NCBI GenBank assembly: GCA_964452495.1
Contig: CAYVMC010000020.1
Span: forward strand, 1 to 37,236
From: CALUTH01 sp964452495
GTDB lineage: Bacteria > Cyanobacteriota > Vampirovibrionia > Gastranaerophilales > Gastranaerophilaceae
Length of the DNA stretch: 37,236 nt
Direction of reading: 5' to 3'
Position 1 is the first letter of the stretch. Every line of letters starts with the position of its first letter. Of the stretch, positions 7,550 to 17,147 are shown piece by piece. Under the pieces are notes generated by a model. The model made no database searches, was not told where the DNA came from, and saw only the letters and a list, made by a program, of their open reading frames with translations. Position numbers and translations under genes: made by a program.

Positions 7550-10375
7550 CTATTCTTTAGTAATCGCTTCATAGCAATCATCACAGATTGTTTCATAACC
7601 GGCATGTGTTCCCAGTTTACGGTATTTCCAACAGCGTTCGCATTTTTCGCCTTCAGCTTTTGTTACCCAGATTATTAAACCATCTTCTTTATGTTCATGC
7701 ATAATATCTGCCGGCTTAGTTTCCGTAACATACGCTTGTGAAACGATAAATATATTACACAGTTCCGCTTCATTAGCCTTCAAAATTGCGTTGTCATCAG
7801 CTTTAATATAAACTGCAACTTCAAGAGAACTTCCGACCTTCTTATCGGCTCTTAAAGGTTCAATCGCCCTTGTAACAGCTTCTCTGACCTTTAAGATTTT
7901 CGCAAATTCACTTTCCAACGCTTCATCGTTCCATTCAGATTTCACAACCGGCCACTGTGCAAGAAGTATGCTTTCCAGTCCTCCACGTTGGTTTTCCGGT
8001 GTATTTTGCCAGATGTCTTCAGCCTGATGCGGCATGACAGGTACAAGAATTCTTACAAGTGCCTGCAATGTTTCATACAAAACAGTTTGACACGCACGCC
8101 TTGAAAGAGATTTTTTGCCTGAAGTATAAAGTCTGTCTTTTACAATATCAAGATAAAACGAGCTTAAATCAACGCTGGCAAAGTTTTGTAAAGATTGAAA
8201 ATACTTATAAAATTCATAATTATTAAACGCCTCCGTTACCTCAGCAATAAGCTTATTAAGTTTAGAAAGTGCAAATTTGTCTATCATAAACAATTCGTCA
8301 TATTTAACATAATCAACCTCGGGGTTAAAATCAAAAAGATTACCTAGTAAAAACCTTGCGGTATTTCTTGTCTTCTTAAATATTTCCGTAAGCTGTTTAA
8401 TAATATTATCACCAATTTTAGTATCGTTTCTATAATCAACAGATGCTGCCCAAAGTCTTAATATGTCAGCACCATAGTTTTTAATAATATCATCCGGTCT
8501 TATGTAATTACCCAGAGATTTTGACATCTTACGCCCATCTTCACCAAATACAAAACCATGGGTTAAAACCGTTTTATATGGGGCTTTTCCTTGTGTTGCC
8601 ATTGATATCAGCAAAGATGACTGGAACCAGCCTCTATGCTGATCAGAACCTTCTAAATACATATCAACAGGAGTACACCCTAATTCATCAGAACGTTTTT
8701 CAACTACAGCTTTCCAGGTAGAACCTGAGTCAAACCAAACATCCATGATATCTTTTTCTTTTCTAAAGTGTTTTTTCCCGCATTTAGGACAGACAAATCC
8801 GGCAGGCAGTAGTTCATCCGGTGAGTATTTAACCCACGCATCAGAACTTTCCTTTTCAAAGATTTTTGCAACATTATCTATTGTTTGGTCTGTAACAATA
8901 ACCTCTCCGCAATCTTCACAATAAAATACCGGTATAGGAACACCCCACGCTCTTTGTCTTGAAATACACCAATCAGAGCGACCTTCTACCATATTGGAAA
9001 TCCTGCTTTCACCGCTTGCAGGTATCCATTTAACATTTTTTATTGCATCAAGCGTCTCCTTACGGAATTTATCTACCTTAACAAACCATTGCGGTGTTGC
9101 ACGATAAATAACCGGCTTTTTACATCTCCAGCAATGCGGATAACTGTGGTTAATATCTTCTTTGGCAAGAAGAGCACCACATTCCTCAAGTTTTTCAATA
9201 ACAATAGCATTACCTTTATAGTAAGGCACACCTTCTAAATCCGGAACAAGGTCAGTCCAACAGCCTTTTGCATCAAGCGGAGAATAGACCTCTATTCCAT
9301 ACTTCTGTCCGACTTCATAGTCCTCCAGACCGTGTCCCGGTGCTGTGTGTACCGCACCTGTACCAGCATCCAGAGTAACGTGTTCACCTAAGATTATCGG
9401 AGATTTTCTATCATAAAGCGGGTGAGTAGTATTTAGCAGCTCCATTTCTTTGCCTTTAACCGTATCACCTATTACCCTGATATCTTTTTCTTCCCAGCTT
9501 ACACCGTTTAAGAAATTTGCAAGTAATCCCTGTGCAATAACATAAATATCTCCGTCTTTTTCAAAGAAGGTATAATCAAAATTCGGGTGCAGGCAGATTG
9601 CCATGTTAGAAGGAATAGTCCAAGGGGTTGTTGTCCAGATTACCGCATAAACATCTTTTCCGCTCTCACCTATAAGGTTATAAATTTTTTCCGCTGCATC
9701 CTTATCAAACTTAAATCTTACAAATATAGATGTAGAAGTGTGATCTGCATATTCAACCTCAGCTTCTGCAAGTGCAGTTTCGCAGGAAGCACACCAGTAA
9801 ACAGGTTTCATCCCTTTTTCAATGTAACCTTTTTTGAACATTTCACCAAATATTCTTATCTGTTCAGCTTCAAATTCAGGTGCAATAGTTAAATAAGGGT
9901 GTTCCCAATCCCCCCAGACACCAAGCCGTTTGAATTCTGCCTCTTGACCTTTGAGGTTTTTTGCAGCAAACTCTCTGCAAAGTTGTCTTAATTCTGCTTC
10001 CGTAACAGAATGTCTCCCGCCTTTTAAGTTTTTTACTACCGCATTTTCAATAGGCAACCCATGGGCATCATATCCAGGAACATAAGGAGCATAAAACCCT
10101 GACATTGATTTATATTTAATCAAAATATCTTTCAAAATCTTATTTAATGCCGTACCTACATGAATTTTATCAGAACTCAAATACGGCGGCCCATCGTGCA
10201 ATATAAAAGATTTTGTTTTATCACGTTGTTCAAGATTTTTTTCGTAAATATTGTTATCTTCCCAGAATTTTTGTGTATTAACTTCTTTAACTACAGCATT
10301 CGCTCTCATTTCAAGAGTAGTTTTAGGGAGATTCAAAGTATTTTTAAAATCTTTTTTTTCTGTTACTTCACTCAT
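7550..10375 (-). CDS. ileS: Isoleucyl-tRNA synthetase
   Basis: This 941-aa class I aminoacyl-tRNA synthetase charges tRNA-Ile. The HIGH-type signature appears as KIHVGT (residues ~70-75) and the KMSKS loop as GRKMSKSLGN near 610. The editing (CP1) insertion shows TTTPWTIPSN. A C-terminal zinc-finger domain with CERCW and CDDC ends the protein, as in bacterial-type IleRS of full length. The ATG follows immediately after the stop codon of the upstream symporter gene (TAG-ATG), with GAGG 8 nt upstream inside that gene, so the two are translationally coupled. A terminator follows. Confidence 0.98.
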   Translation of the reverse strand: MSEVTEKKDFKNTLNLPKTTLEMRANAVVKEVNTQKFWEDNNIYEKNLEQRDKTKSFILHDGPPYLSSDKIHVGTALNKILKDILIKYKSMSGFYAPYVPGYDAHGLPIENAVVKNLKGGRHSVTEAELRQLCREFAAKNLKGQEAEFKRLGVWGDWEHPYLTIAPEFEAEQIRIFGEMFKKGYIEKGMKPVYWCASCETALAEAEVEYADHTSTSIFVRFKFDKDAAEKIYNLIGESGKDVYAVIWTTTPWTIPSNMAICLHPNFDYTFFEKDGDIYVIAQGLLANFLNGVSWEEKDIRVIGDTVKGKEMELLNTTHPLYDRKSPIILGEHVTLDAGTGAVHTAPGHGLEDYEVGQKYGIEVYSPLDAKGCWTDLVPDLEGVPYYKGNAIVIEKLEECGALLAKEDINHSYPHCWRCKKPVIYRATPQWFVKVDKFRKETLDAIKNVKWIPASGESRISNMVEGRSDWCISRQRAWGVPIPVFYCEDCGEVIVTDQTIDNVAKIFEKESSDAWVKYSPDELLPAGFVCPKCGKKHFRKEKDIMDVWFDSGSTWKAVVEKRSDELGCTPVDMYLEGSDQHRGWFQSSLLISMATQGKAPYKTVLTHGFVFGEDGRKMSKSLGNYIRPDDIIKNYGADILRLWAASVDYRNDTKIGDNIIKQLTEIFKKTRNTARFLLGNLFDFNPEVDYVKYDELFMIDKFALSKLNKLIAEVTEAFNNYEFYKYFQSLQNFASVDLSSFYLDIVKDRLYTSGKKSLSRRACQTVLYETLQALVRILVPVMPHQAEDIWQNTPENQRGGLESILLAQWPVVKSEWNDEALESEFAKILKVREAVTRAIEPLRADKKVGSSLEVAVYIKADDNAILKANEAELCNIFIVSQAYVTETKPADIMHEHKEDGLIIWVTKAEGEKCERCWKYRKLGTHAGYETICDDCYEAITKE

Positions 10376-11653
10376 CTATTTTGCCTCAATTAATTCATTT
10401 TCTACACTATTTAAACTTTTTATAAACTTTTTCATTTTACGATAATCAAACTGTTTTTCCCAACGTGCAATAACTACCGTTGCAACACAGTTACCGATAA
10501 GATTGACTGTCGTTCTGCCCATATCCAAAATTTGATCAATACCTAATAAAATTGCAACACCAAGAATAGGAATATTGAAACTTGTAAGAGTCCCTGCAAG
10601 AACTATAAGAGAAACTCTGGGAACTCCGGCAATTCCTTTACTTGTAAACATAAGCGCAAACATAATCACAAGCTGTTCTTCAATACTCAAATGTATCCCT
10701 GCTATCTGTGTTGAAAAGATTACAGCCATTGCAAGATATAGGGTAGAGCCGTCAAGATTAAAAGTATAACCCGTAGGCATTACAAACCCTACAATAGTTT
10801 TTGGAACACCAAACTTTTCCATAATCTCCATTGCTTTAGGAAGTGCAGCCTCTGAACTTGCTGTTGTAAACGCAAGCAAAGCAGGTCCCTGCAATGCTTT
10901 TATCAAATCTTTTAATGAAATTTTTACTATAAAACATGCAACCGATAATACAAAAATAACAAAAATAAACAACGCGAAATATAATGAACCTATTATTTTG
11001 GCATAATTTCTAAGTATAGCAATACCGTTGCATCCTATAGTATAAGCTATTGCACCGAAAATACCTATAGGAGCAAACCACATAACATATTCCGTAAATT
11101 TAAACATTATTGATGCAACACTATTTAAAACATCCAGAACAGGTTTTGCTTTAGACCCCACTGCCCGTATAGAAAGAGCAAAGAATATTGAAAATACAAC
11201 AATTTGCAGCAAATTACCTTCTGCCATGGATTGAACGATACTGGTAGGGAAAATACTTAAAAGCATCTGCCCGAAAGACCCGTGCTGGGTATACGAAACC
11301 ATCTGAGTGATCTGTGTTAAACCAGTTGTCTGAGCCCCGATATTATCCATTGCTTCACCGGGACGAAATAAATTAGCAACAATTAAACCAATTATGAGTG
11401 CAAATGTAGTTACAATCTCAAAATACAAAATCGTTTTTACACCCAGACGCCCTATTCCTTTTGCATCATCATGCCCAGCAATCCCAATTATAAGCGTCGC
11501 AAACAACAATGGTGCAATAATCATTTTCACCATTCTTAAGAATACTTCAGCAAGTACATGCATTTTCTGCGCAAATTGCGGAAATTGCCAGCCTACCCAA
11601 AGTCCTAAAATTAACGATATAAATATTAAGGTAGTTAATTTGACTTTTTTCAT
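10376..11653 (-). CDS. Dicarboxylate/amino acid:cation symporter (DAACS, GltP/DctA type)
   Basis: This 425-aa polytopic inner-membrane protein matches the Glt/DctA family, which imports glutamate, aspartate or C4-dicarboxylates with Na+ or H+. Visible signatures are the serine-rich hairpin TTASSEAALP (~260-269), the MPTGYTFNLDGSTLY stretch (the NMDGT equivalent reads NLDGS) and the cation/substrate-binding VNLIGNCVATVV near the C-terminus. Length is normal for the family. Substrate cannot be read from sequence. It shares a transcript with ileS and has a strong promoter with a palindrome between the -10 and the ATG. Confidence 0.93.
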   Translation of the reverse strand: MKKVKLTTLIFISLILGLWVGWQFPQFAQKMHVLAEVFLRMVKMIIAPLLFATLIIGIAGHDDAKGIGRLGVKTILYFEIVTTFALIIGLIVANLFRPGEAMDNIGAQTTGLTQITQMVSYTQHGSFGQMLLSIFPTSIVQSMAEGNLLQIVVFSIFFALSIRAVGSKAKPVLDVLNSVASIMFKFTEYVMWFAPIGIFGAIAYTIGCNGIAILRNYAKIIGSLYFALFIFVIFVLSVACFIVKISLKDLIKALQGPALLAFTTASSEAALPKAMEIMEKFGVPKTIVGFVMPTGYTFNLDGSTLYLAMAVIFSTQIAGIHLSIEEQLVIMFALMFTSKGIAGVPRVSLIVLAGTLTSFNIPILGVAILLGIDQILDMGRTTVNLIGNCVATVVIARWEKQFDYRKMKKFIKSLNSVENELIEAK

Positions 11654-11671
11654 TACACTTTCCTAAGTGTA
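11654..11671 (-). promoter_or_regulatory. Perfect palindrome covering the symporter ribosome binding site
   Basis: The bases TACACTT-TCCT-AAGTGTA form a perfect 7-bp inverted repeat directly adjoining the ATG. In the transcript the loop is AGGA, the likely Shine-Dalgarno. It also lies just downstream of the -10, so it could be a DNA operator or an RNA hairpin that gates ribosome access. Confidence 0.6.
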
Positions 11672-11672
11672 A

Positions 11673-11700
11673 ATTATACAATAAAAACATACTTGTTCAA
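11673..11700 (-). promoter_or_regulatory. Sigma-70-type promoter of symporter-ileS operon
   Basis: On the minus strand a TTGAAC -35 (11700-11695) and a perfect TATAAT -10 (11678-11673) are separated by 16 bp. The predicted transcript starts within the palindrome next to the symporter ATG, giving a very short leader. Confidence 0.75.
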
Positions 11701-11903
11701 GTTAATTAAATGCTTCATATATAAAAAATAAAATTTGCAAACAGTTCTGTGTATGATTAATTTACTAAAATACAAGTTATAAAGCAAATAATAACCTGCT
11801 CTTTAGTTTTTTGCATCAAAATTGTAAATTTATGTAACATTTAGACAAATTTCATTAAAGTTTTTTTGAAATATGCCGTTATAAAAAATACAGGAGACAA
11901 TAA

Positions 11904-12569
11904 ATGAGTGATAACACCTCAAATAATATAAATAATACAGGGAATACCAAACAAACTGGTGGGAATTTTGATTCAAATAATGCAAAAGTTAATCCGCGAA
12001 TGTTTGCGGCGCTAACCTCCGGAGCAAGACACGTTATTGCACGTTCGGCTCATTCCGATACACTTGAAGTAGGAGGATATGATCCTGAAATTTCACTAAA
12101 ACTCAGTATTGCCTCTGCTCAAAATGATAATTTCAAATCAAGAACATTACTAAATAGCATAGCAAAAGAACTTTTAACCTCTTATGGTGAAGAATTTGAG
12201 CTTGATATAGAAAATGCTTATTATAATTTTAAAAATGGACTTCCAAATGTAAAAGGACTGGAAAACGCAGTTCTATTTATGGGTTGTATATATAGAGGTG
12301 AAAAAATGGGACGTTTAAAAATATTTAATACAAAAAAACTGGCAAAAAAAGAACGTGCCATTATAAAAGAAGATTTGGATAATCAAACAGAAAACGAAGA
12401 TAATCTAACTCCTGAAGAAGCCGAAGAGGATGAAGTAATTGCAATACTTGCAGGAGATGATGCAAAATATGAACTTAAACACAGGACGGAATTGTACTAC
12501 GATACTGTCAGCAGAACCATTCCTGATGAAAACAAAGTACTTGATGAATACAAATCAGACATAAATTAA
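11904..12569 (+). CDS. Orphan hydrophilic protein of unknown function
   Basis: This 221-aa protein has a strong AGGAGA ribosome binding site 6 nt before the ATG. The first ~28 residues are Asn/Thr/Gly-rich and probably disordered. The middle (about 30-150) mixes helix and strand, with the motifs GYDPEIS, KSRTLLNSIAKELL and FMGCIYRGEKMG. The last third is very acidic and ends in DEYKSDIN. No signal peptide, membrane helix or known motif is visible. It stands alone on the plus strand with its own terminator, flanked by minus-strand operons. I do not recognise the family. Confidence 0.8.
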   Translation: MSDNTSNNINNTGNTKQTGGNFDSNNAKVNPRMFAALTSGARHVIARSAHSDTLEVGGYDPEISLKLSIASAQNDNFKSRTLLNSIAKELLTSYGEEFELDIENAYYNFKNGLPNVKGLENAVLFMGCIYRGEKMGRLKIFNTKKLAKKERAIIKEDLDNQTENEDNLTPEEAEEDEVIAILAGDDAKYELKHRTELYYDTVSRTIPDENKVLDEYKSDIN

Positions 12570-12606
12570 TTTTCCCTTTTTCTCTTTTTTCCTACTTAAA
12601 AAATAA

Positions 12607-12632
12607 CGGTAAATACATTTACCGGTATTTTT
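12607..12632 (+). terminator. Terminator of the 221-aa gene
   Basis: An 8-bp perfect stem (CGGTAAAT at 12607-12614, ATTTACCG at 12617-12624) is followed by GTATTTTT, 37 bp after the stop codon. Confidence 0.75.
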
Positions 12633-12842
12633 AATCACTTACGCCACCCCAATAACCATTTTTTCAATAACAATTTTTCTATTAGCCGCCAGTGCTAACA
12701 AGAATACTGACAGTTTATCCATATCACCATAATTTTTTTATGTAAAAAATATGGGACTGTACAAATAGCTACGTTTAGATATTAACCCCATTCTTAATTA
12801 ATAATTAATTCTTTTTAGAAGGTCTTACAGCTATAAGAACCT
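12633..12842. other. Intergenic region between convergent genes
   Basis: This AT-rich stretch lies between two facing terminators. I see no gene, RNA or repeat in it. Confidence 0.6.
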
Positions 12843-12874
12843 AAAAATAACCGGAATACATTCCGGCTATTTTT
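12843..12874 (-). terminator. Terminator of the TPR/glycosyltransferase gene
   Basis: On the minus strand a stem with core CCGGAAT/ATTCCGG (12851-12857 and 12860-12866), extended by A-T pairs, is followed by TTATTTTTAG. It begins a few bases after the stop codon at 12878. Confidence 0.82.
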
Positions 12875-12877
12875 TGC

Positions 12878-14863
12878 TTACTCTTTCTTTTTCGTCCGAC
12901 TCGCAGGCTTTTTAACAGTTTCTGTTTTTGTTGTTTTATTCTTTGCCGCTGCCTTTTTAGTACCTGACTTAGAAGCTGTTTTTGCTGTACCTGCTCTGTC
13001 AGTAGTTCTGGCAGTAGTTTTTTTCGAAGAATCTTTCTTTACTTTCGTTTTTTTAGCAGGAGTTTTAGCTTTTTCCTCTTCCTCCAGAAGCCCAGCAATT
13101 GCTTCGAGTGACACCGCTGCATTAGGGCTTATATTTTTGGATTTAATAGATCCTTTTGGTACAGACATTTTAAGTTTATTATTTAATTTCTCCAGTTGAC
13201 GTTTTTCAACAATATCTATAGCTCGCGTAATCGTCTCATCCCAAGCACGTGATGTTGTGGCCTGCACAGGTTTTACTGACTTGTACCAGACTACATCATC
13301 ACCAGTAGTATCAATCCACCGCCATTCCGCAATGGTATTAAACAAACATATAGAAGGAATCCCCAGAGCACCGGCAAGGTTCATAACACCATTATCTGAT
13401 GAAATAAACATATCCATACATTTCAATCCTGCAGCCGTATCTCTGAAATTTCTGAGTTTATCGCCCAATCTTATGAATTGAAGATTAGACGGCACTCTAT
13501 CCATTTGATGACTAGGGTCAGATACCTGAAAAGAATATATTTCGACTCCGGGTAATTCCATCATGGGGTACATAAATTTTAACGGAATATCACGGTCAGT
13601 TTCTTTACCCATTATAGAACCTTCGTAAGCTATACCTATTTTAAATTTATCATTCTTATGAATATATTTTTCCCTGAATTCATCTATGTATTTCTGTCCA
13701 ATTTTCAAGTAACCTTCAGGATGAGGAATTGTATCCGCCGTTGTATGACATACAAGCGGCAAATCCATCATCGGGATAACTACATCATATTTAAGCCCCA
13801 TCGGAATATCGTCCGGATAAATATCACATCCCAAATCCGAACCTGCAAACAATTCTAAAAGCGGACGCTGTACAACAATAGAAACCTTATTACACATTGC
13901 TTTTACTTCATCCAAAAAACGAATAAACATTATGGAGTCGCCAAATCCTTGTTCAAAATGAAGTATCACATGTTTACCGGTTAAATCCATTTTATCATTC
14001 CACCGAACTTTTTTATTAAGGAATATCGGCGGGAAAGCACCATCCTGCAAATCCTCTTTAGAAAATCGGTGCATAAGGAATTTAAAACCATTTGCAAAAT
14101 CACGTTTACTTACAAGATACCCACCATAACTATGCAAGTCCGAATGAGAAGGATTAAGCTGCTGCAGTCTTGCATAGTACTTATCTGCCTCTTCATACTG
14201 TCTGAATTTACCCAGTACGTATGCAATATTTTTTGTAATAACCCTGTTATTAGGTTCAAGTTCCGCAGCTTTTTTAAGATAGTAAATCTGCTTATCCATA
14301 TATTTATCTTGATAATAAGTAGAGTACAAGTGCCCCAGCATATTATAAATATGTGCATTATCACCGTATTTTTCAATCATTTTTTCATAGTACTCAATAG
14401 CTTTTTCATAATCTTTGATATTTTCATAATAAATATCAGCAAGATATTTATAAACCTCTTCTTTATCGTAAGCATTTTCTTCATATTTTTCAAAGAATCT
14501 TAAGGCTCTTACAGAGTGTCCCATTTCATTAAGACATATTGCCGTATTCTTAAAAATATACGGATCTGTAACATTCTGCCTTAAAAGCTTTCTGTATTGT
14601 TCAAGAGCCTTACTATATTTTTTTTCTTTTAACAGCGTATCAGCATACATCTTCATCTGGCGCATATATCTGTTTTTTAGTTCAATATCACCAAAAGCTT
14701 TTCGAACCAAACGCTCGTATAACTCAAAGCCCTTTTCATAATCTTTATTTTTACAATACTCTTCAGCCAGCGCAACATCTATGTCAAAAATCAGGTCATC
14801 ATTAACATCTTCCGGCAGCGTAACAGGTTTCCCCACTATAAGCTTCCTTGAAACTTGAACCAT
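12878..14863 (-). CDS. TPR protein with GT9-like glycosyltransferase domain and Lys/Ala/Thr-rich tail
   Basis: The 661-aa protein has three parts. Residues ~30-255 are tandem tetratricopeptide repeats, with recurrent A-x-x-Y-Y-x-K/R and P-x-N patterns. Residues ~290-560 resemble a GT-B glycosyltransferase of the heptosyltransferase (GT9) type: VILHFEQGFGDSIMFIRFL near the start of the domain, and a later FISSDNGVMNLAGALGIPS that matches the nucleotide-sugar-binding end of that fold. The last ~65 residues are almost entirely Lys, Ala, Thr and Ser, like histone-H1-type tails. TPR-linked enzymes of this kind are usually predicted to glycosylate proteins or surface polymers; the acceptor is unknown. 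It follows mutL after 82 bp and has its own terminator. Confidence 0.85.
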   Translation of the reverse strand: MVQVSRKLIVGKPVTLPEDVNDDLIFDIDVALAEEYCKNKDYEKGFELYERLVRKAFGDIELKNRYMRQMKMYADTLLKEKKYSKALEQYRKLLRQNVTDPYIFKNTAICLNEMGHSVRALRFFEKYEENAYDKEEVYKYLADIYYENIKDYEKAIEYYEKMIEKYGDNAHIYNMLGHLYSTYYQDKYMDKQIYYLKKAAELEPNNRVITKNIAYVLGKFRQYEEADKYYARLQQLNPSHSDLHSYGGYLVSKRDFANGFKFLMHRFSKEDLQDGAFPPIFLNKKVRWNDKMDLTGKHVILHFEQGFGDSIMFIRFLDEVKAMCNKVSIVVQRPLLELFAGSDLGCDIYPDDIPMGLKYDVVIPMMDLPLVCHTTADTIPHPEGYLKIGQKYIDEFREKYIHKNDKFKIGIAYEGSIMGKETDRDIPLKFMYPMMELPGVEIYSFQVSDPSHQMDRVPSNLQFIRLGDKLRNFRDTAAGLKCMDMFISSDNGVMNLAGALGIPSICLFNTIAEWRWIDTTGDDVVWYKSVKPVQATTSRAWDETITRAIDIVEKRQLEKLNNKLKMSVPKGSIKSKNISPNAAVSLEAIAGLLEEEEKAKTPAKKTKVKKDSSKKTTARTTDRAGTAKTASKSGTKKAAAKNKTTKTETVKKPASRTKKKE

Positions 14864-14945
14864 CTTCTTATATTCCTCTTTAAACTATATTCCTATTATC
14901 GGGGATACCATATTTTATAGATCTAGTCAAGATTTATACGGGTGA

Positions 14946-16733
14946 TTACGCATTTCTCATAAAAAACTTTGCAATATCTTCATGTTTTATTATTTTTGAT
15001 ATAGGTCTGCCATGCGGGCAAGTGAAGGGTTTTTCACAGGTTCTCCAGTTTCTGATTATTTCCTGCATCTGAAATGTATTCAGCAACGTATTCGCCTTTA
15101 CCGCCGATTTACAGGATGTCATTATAAGAATTTTTTCTTCAATACCATTTACATCACCTTGCAGATTTTCTAGCAGGTCATCAAGAATTTCTTTTGCATC
15201 CATACCGGCAATTGATGCAGGAAGTTTCTTGAACGTTATTTCTTTATCATTCAAAAACTCTATTCCATACCCGTATTTTTCATAATGTACCCTATTTTCC
15301 TTAAGCTTTTCCATATCCTCCGCGGAAACAAGAAGTACATCAGAAATAAATAACAATTGAGATGAAGGCTGCTGTGCCGCTTTTAGCTTTTCATATATGT
15401 ATCGTTCTTCTGCGATATGCTGGTCGACAATTTCTAACCCCTCATCCCGCTCTATAAGAATATAAGTTTTTTTGTATTGCCCAATTATATTTTCTTCTTT
15501 TCTTATCTCAGCAATAGTACTCTTTGGAATAAATTCTTTTTGCCGAAAAGAAGGATTACTGTACGGTTTAGTATCCGATTTTAAAATTTTTGGAGATATA
15601 CTCATACCTCTAGGCACATAAATCTCTTCTTCTTGTTGTATTTCACAAGTCTTAGGGTTTGAAGTATATCCGGAGAATGAAATGATTTTTTCCTGCTCAG
15701 CGGGTGGTGTATTCTGCGATTGCGGAGACTGTATCTGGACGGACGCATTACTTGAAAACCCGCCGGTAATCGCCGTCATTATAAAATTAAATATCTGGTT
15801 CGGATTTTTATACCTTACTTCTTTTTTGGTAGGATGAACATTTACATCAACATCTTCAGGAGGAATATCCAGTTTTAAAACAACAAACGGATATCTGCCC
15901 TGAGGCATTGTATTCCTGTATGCTGTATCAACAGCCTTTTGAAAAATGGGACATTTAACAGCCCTATTATTTACATACAGATAATAATCCTTTTTACTGG
16001 AACGAGTAAAACTTGGAACAGATATACAGCCTGATATTTGCAGTTTAGAGATTTTATCATTTTTTAAAACATCCCTCATATTCTCTGCTATGCCTTCAGA
16101 AAATAAACTGTTAATCACAGCCGTTAAACCGCCTTTACCGATTGTTTTTAATACAGATTTATCATTATGCAAAAGTTCAAAACTTATATCAGGATTAGCT
16201 ATTGCCAGAGTCATTATCAAATCAGAGATATAAGAAAACTCTGTTTTTTCACTTTTTAAGAATTTAAGCCGTGCAGGAATGTTATAAAACAAATCTCTTA
16301 TATCCATAATTGTACCATCTGCACATCCCGTTTTTACACTCTTAACCTCACTGTTCATACACTCAACACGGGTTCCTGATTCTGCATCCTTTGTTTTAGT
16401 TGTGCAAAACACCTTTGATATTGAAATTATACTTGCAAGAGCCTCTCCTCTAAAACCAAGAGTATGAATACTGTATAAATCATCAACATTTTTTATCTTA
16501 CTCGTAGCGTGCTTTGAAAAAGCAAGAAGAATATCATCTGCATCAATCCCCGAACCATTATCAGCAACACGTATATTCCGGCACTCATTATCAATTGAAA
16601 CACTTATTCTTGTTGCTCCGGCATCAATTGAATTTTCCACAAGTTCTTTTACCACGGATGCAGGTCTTTCAATTACTTCCCCTGCTGCAATCTGATTAAT
16701 TAAATTTTTATCCAGTTGGACTATTTTTGACAT
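14946..16733 (-). CDS. mutL: DNA mismatch repair protein MutL
   Basis: The 595-aa protein has an N-terminal GHKL ATPase domain: GEVIERPASVVKELVENS (E in motif I), DNGSGI (motif II) and GFRGEAL (motif III). The C-terminal domain carries the endonuclease signature DQH-x-A-E-E-x4-E at about residue 437 (DQHIAEERYIYE), then SCKSAVKAN and CPHGRP, so this is a nicking-type MutL as in organisms lacking MutH. A low-complexity linker separates the domains. It lies 23 bp downstream of the Mini-RNase III gene in one run of genes. No mutS is in the window. Confidence 0.96.
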   Translation of the reverse strand: MSKIVQLDKNLINQIAAGEVIERPASVVKELVENSIDAGATRISVSIDNECRNIRVADNGSGIDADDILLAFSKHATSKIKNVDDLYSIHTLGFRGEALASIISISKVFCTTKTKDAESGTRVECMNSEVKSVKTGCADGTIMDIRDLFYNIPARLKFLKSEKTEFSYISDLIMTLAIANPDISFELLHNDKSVLKTIGKGGLTAVINSLFSEGIAENMRDVLKNDKISKLQISGCISVPSFTRSSKKDYYLYVNNRAVKCPIFQKAVDTAYRNTMPQGRYPFVVLKLDIPPEDVDVNVHPTKKEVRYKNPNQIFNFIMTAITGGFSSNASVQIQSPQSQNTPPAEQEKIISFSGYTSNPKTCEIQQEEEIYVPRGMSISPKILKSDTKPYSNPSFRQKEFIPKSTIAEIRKEENIIGQYKKTYILIERDEGLEIVDQHIAEERYIYEKLKAAQQPSSQLLFISDVLLVSAEDMEKLKENRVHYEKYGYGIEFLNDKEITFKKLPASIAGMDAKEILDDLLENLQGDVNGIEEKILIMTSCKSAVKANTLLNTFQMQEIIRNWRTCEKPFTCPHGRPISKIIKHEDIAKFFMRNA

Positions 16734-16756
16734 TTTTTCTTCCTGTAAAATAATAT

Positions 16757-17125
16757 CTACTGTTCATTAATAATAATTTGAGGCAGCAAAATCTCTTTCA
16801 TCTGCTGAAAGCGTTGCTTATCATTTACATACCAGTATCCTATTAATACTTCAAACGCCGTTGCCATTCGATATTCCGCCTGAACATTTCGCCTTGAAAC
16901 AGGTACGGTAAGATTTCTTGCTCTACGTACCAGCTCCTTTTCTTCGACCGTAAGTAAATTTTCAATACTTGTAAGTAAATCGTGTTGAAATTTTGCATTG
17001 ACCCTTTCTGTGGTCATTTTGTGTAAAGTTTCTATACGCTCTGTTTTATCAACTGTGTACTCCCGTACAACAACTTCCCACACAGCATCCCCAAGGTGTG
17101 CATAATTTCTGATTGGTATTTCCAT
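16757..17125 (-). CDS. mrnC: Mini-ribonuclease III
   Basis: This 122-aa protein is an RNase III catalytic domain without a double-stranded RNA-binding domain. In Bacillus subtilis such enzymes mature 23S rRNA. The signature NYAHLGDAVWEVVVREY starts at residue 7, and the C-terminal AFEVLIGYWYV matches the second acidic motif. The length is typical. It sits 22 bp after the YkgJ-type gene and 23 bp before mutL. Confidence 0.92.
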   Translation of the reverse strand: MEIPIRNYAHLGDAVWEVVVREYTVDKTERIETLHKMTTERVNAKFQHDLLTSIENLLTVEEKELVRRARNLTVPVSRRNVQAEYRMATAFEVLIGYWYVNDKQRFQQMKEILLPQIIINEQ

Positions 17126-17147
17126 AAGTTTTATTTTACCACACTTT

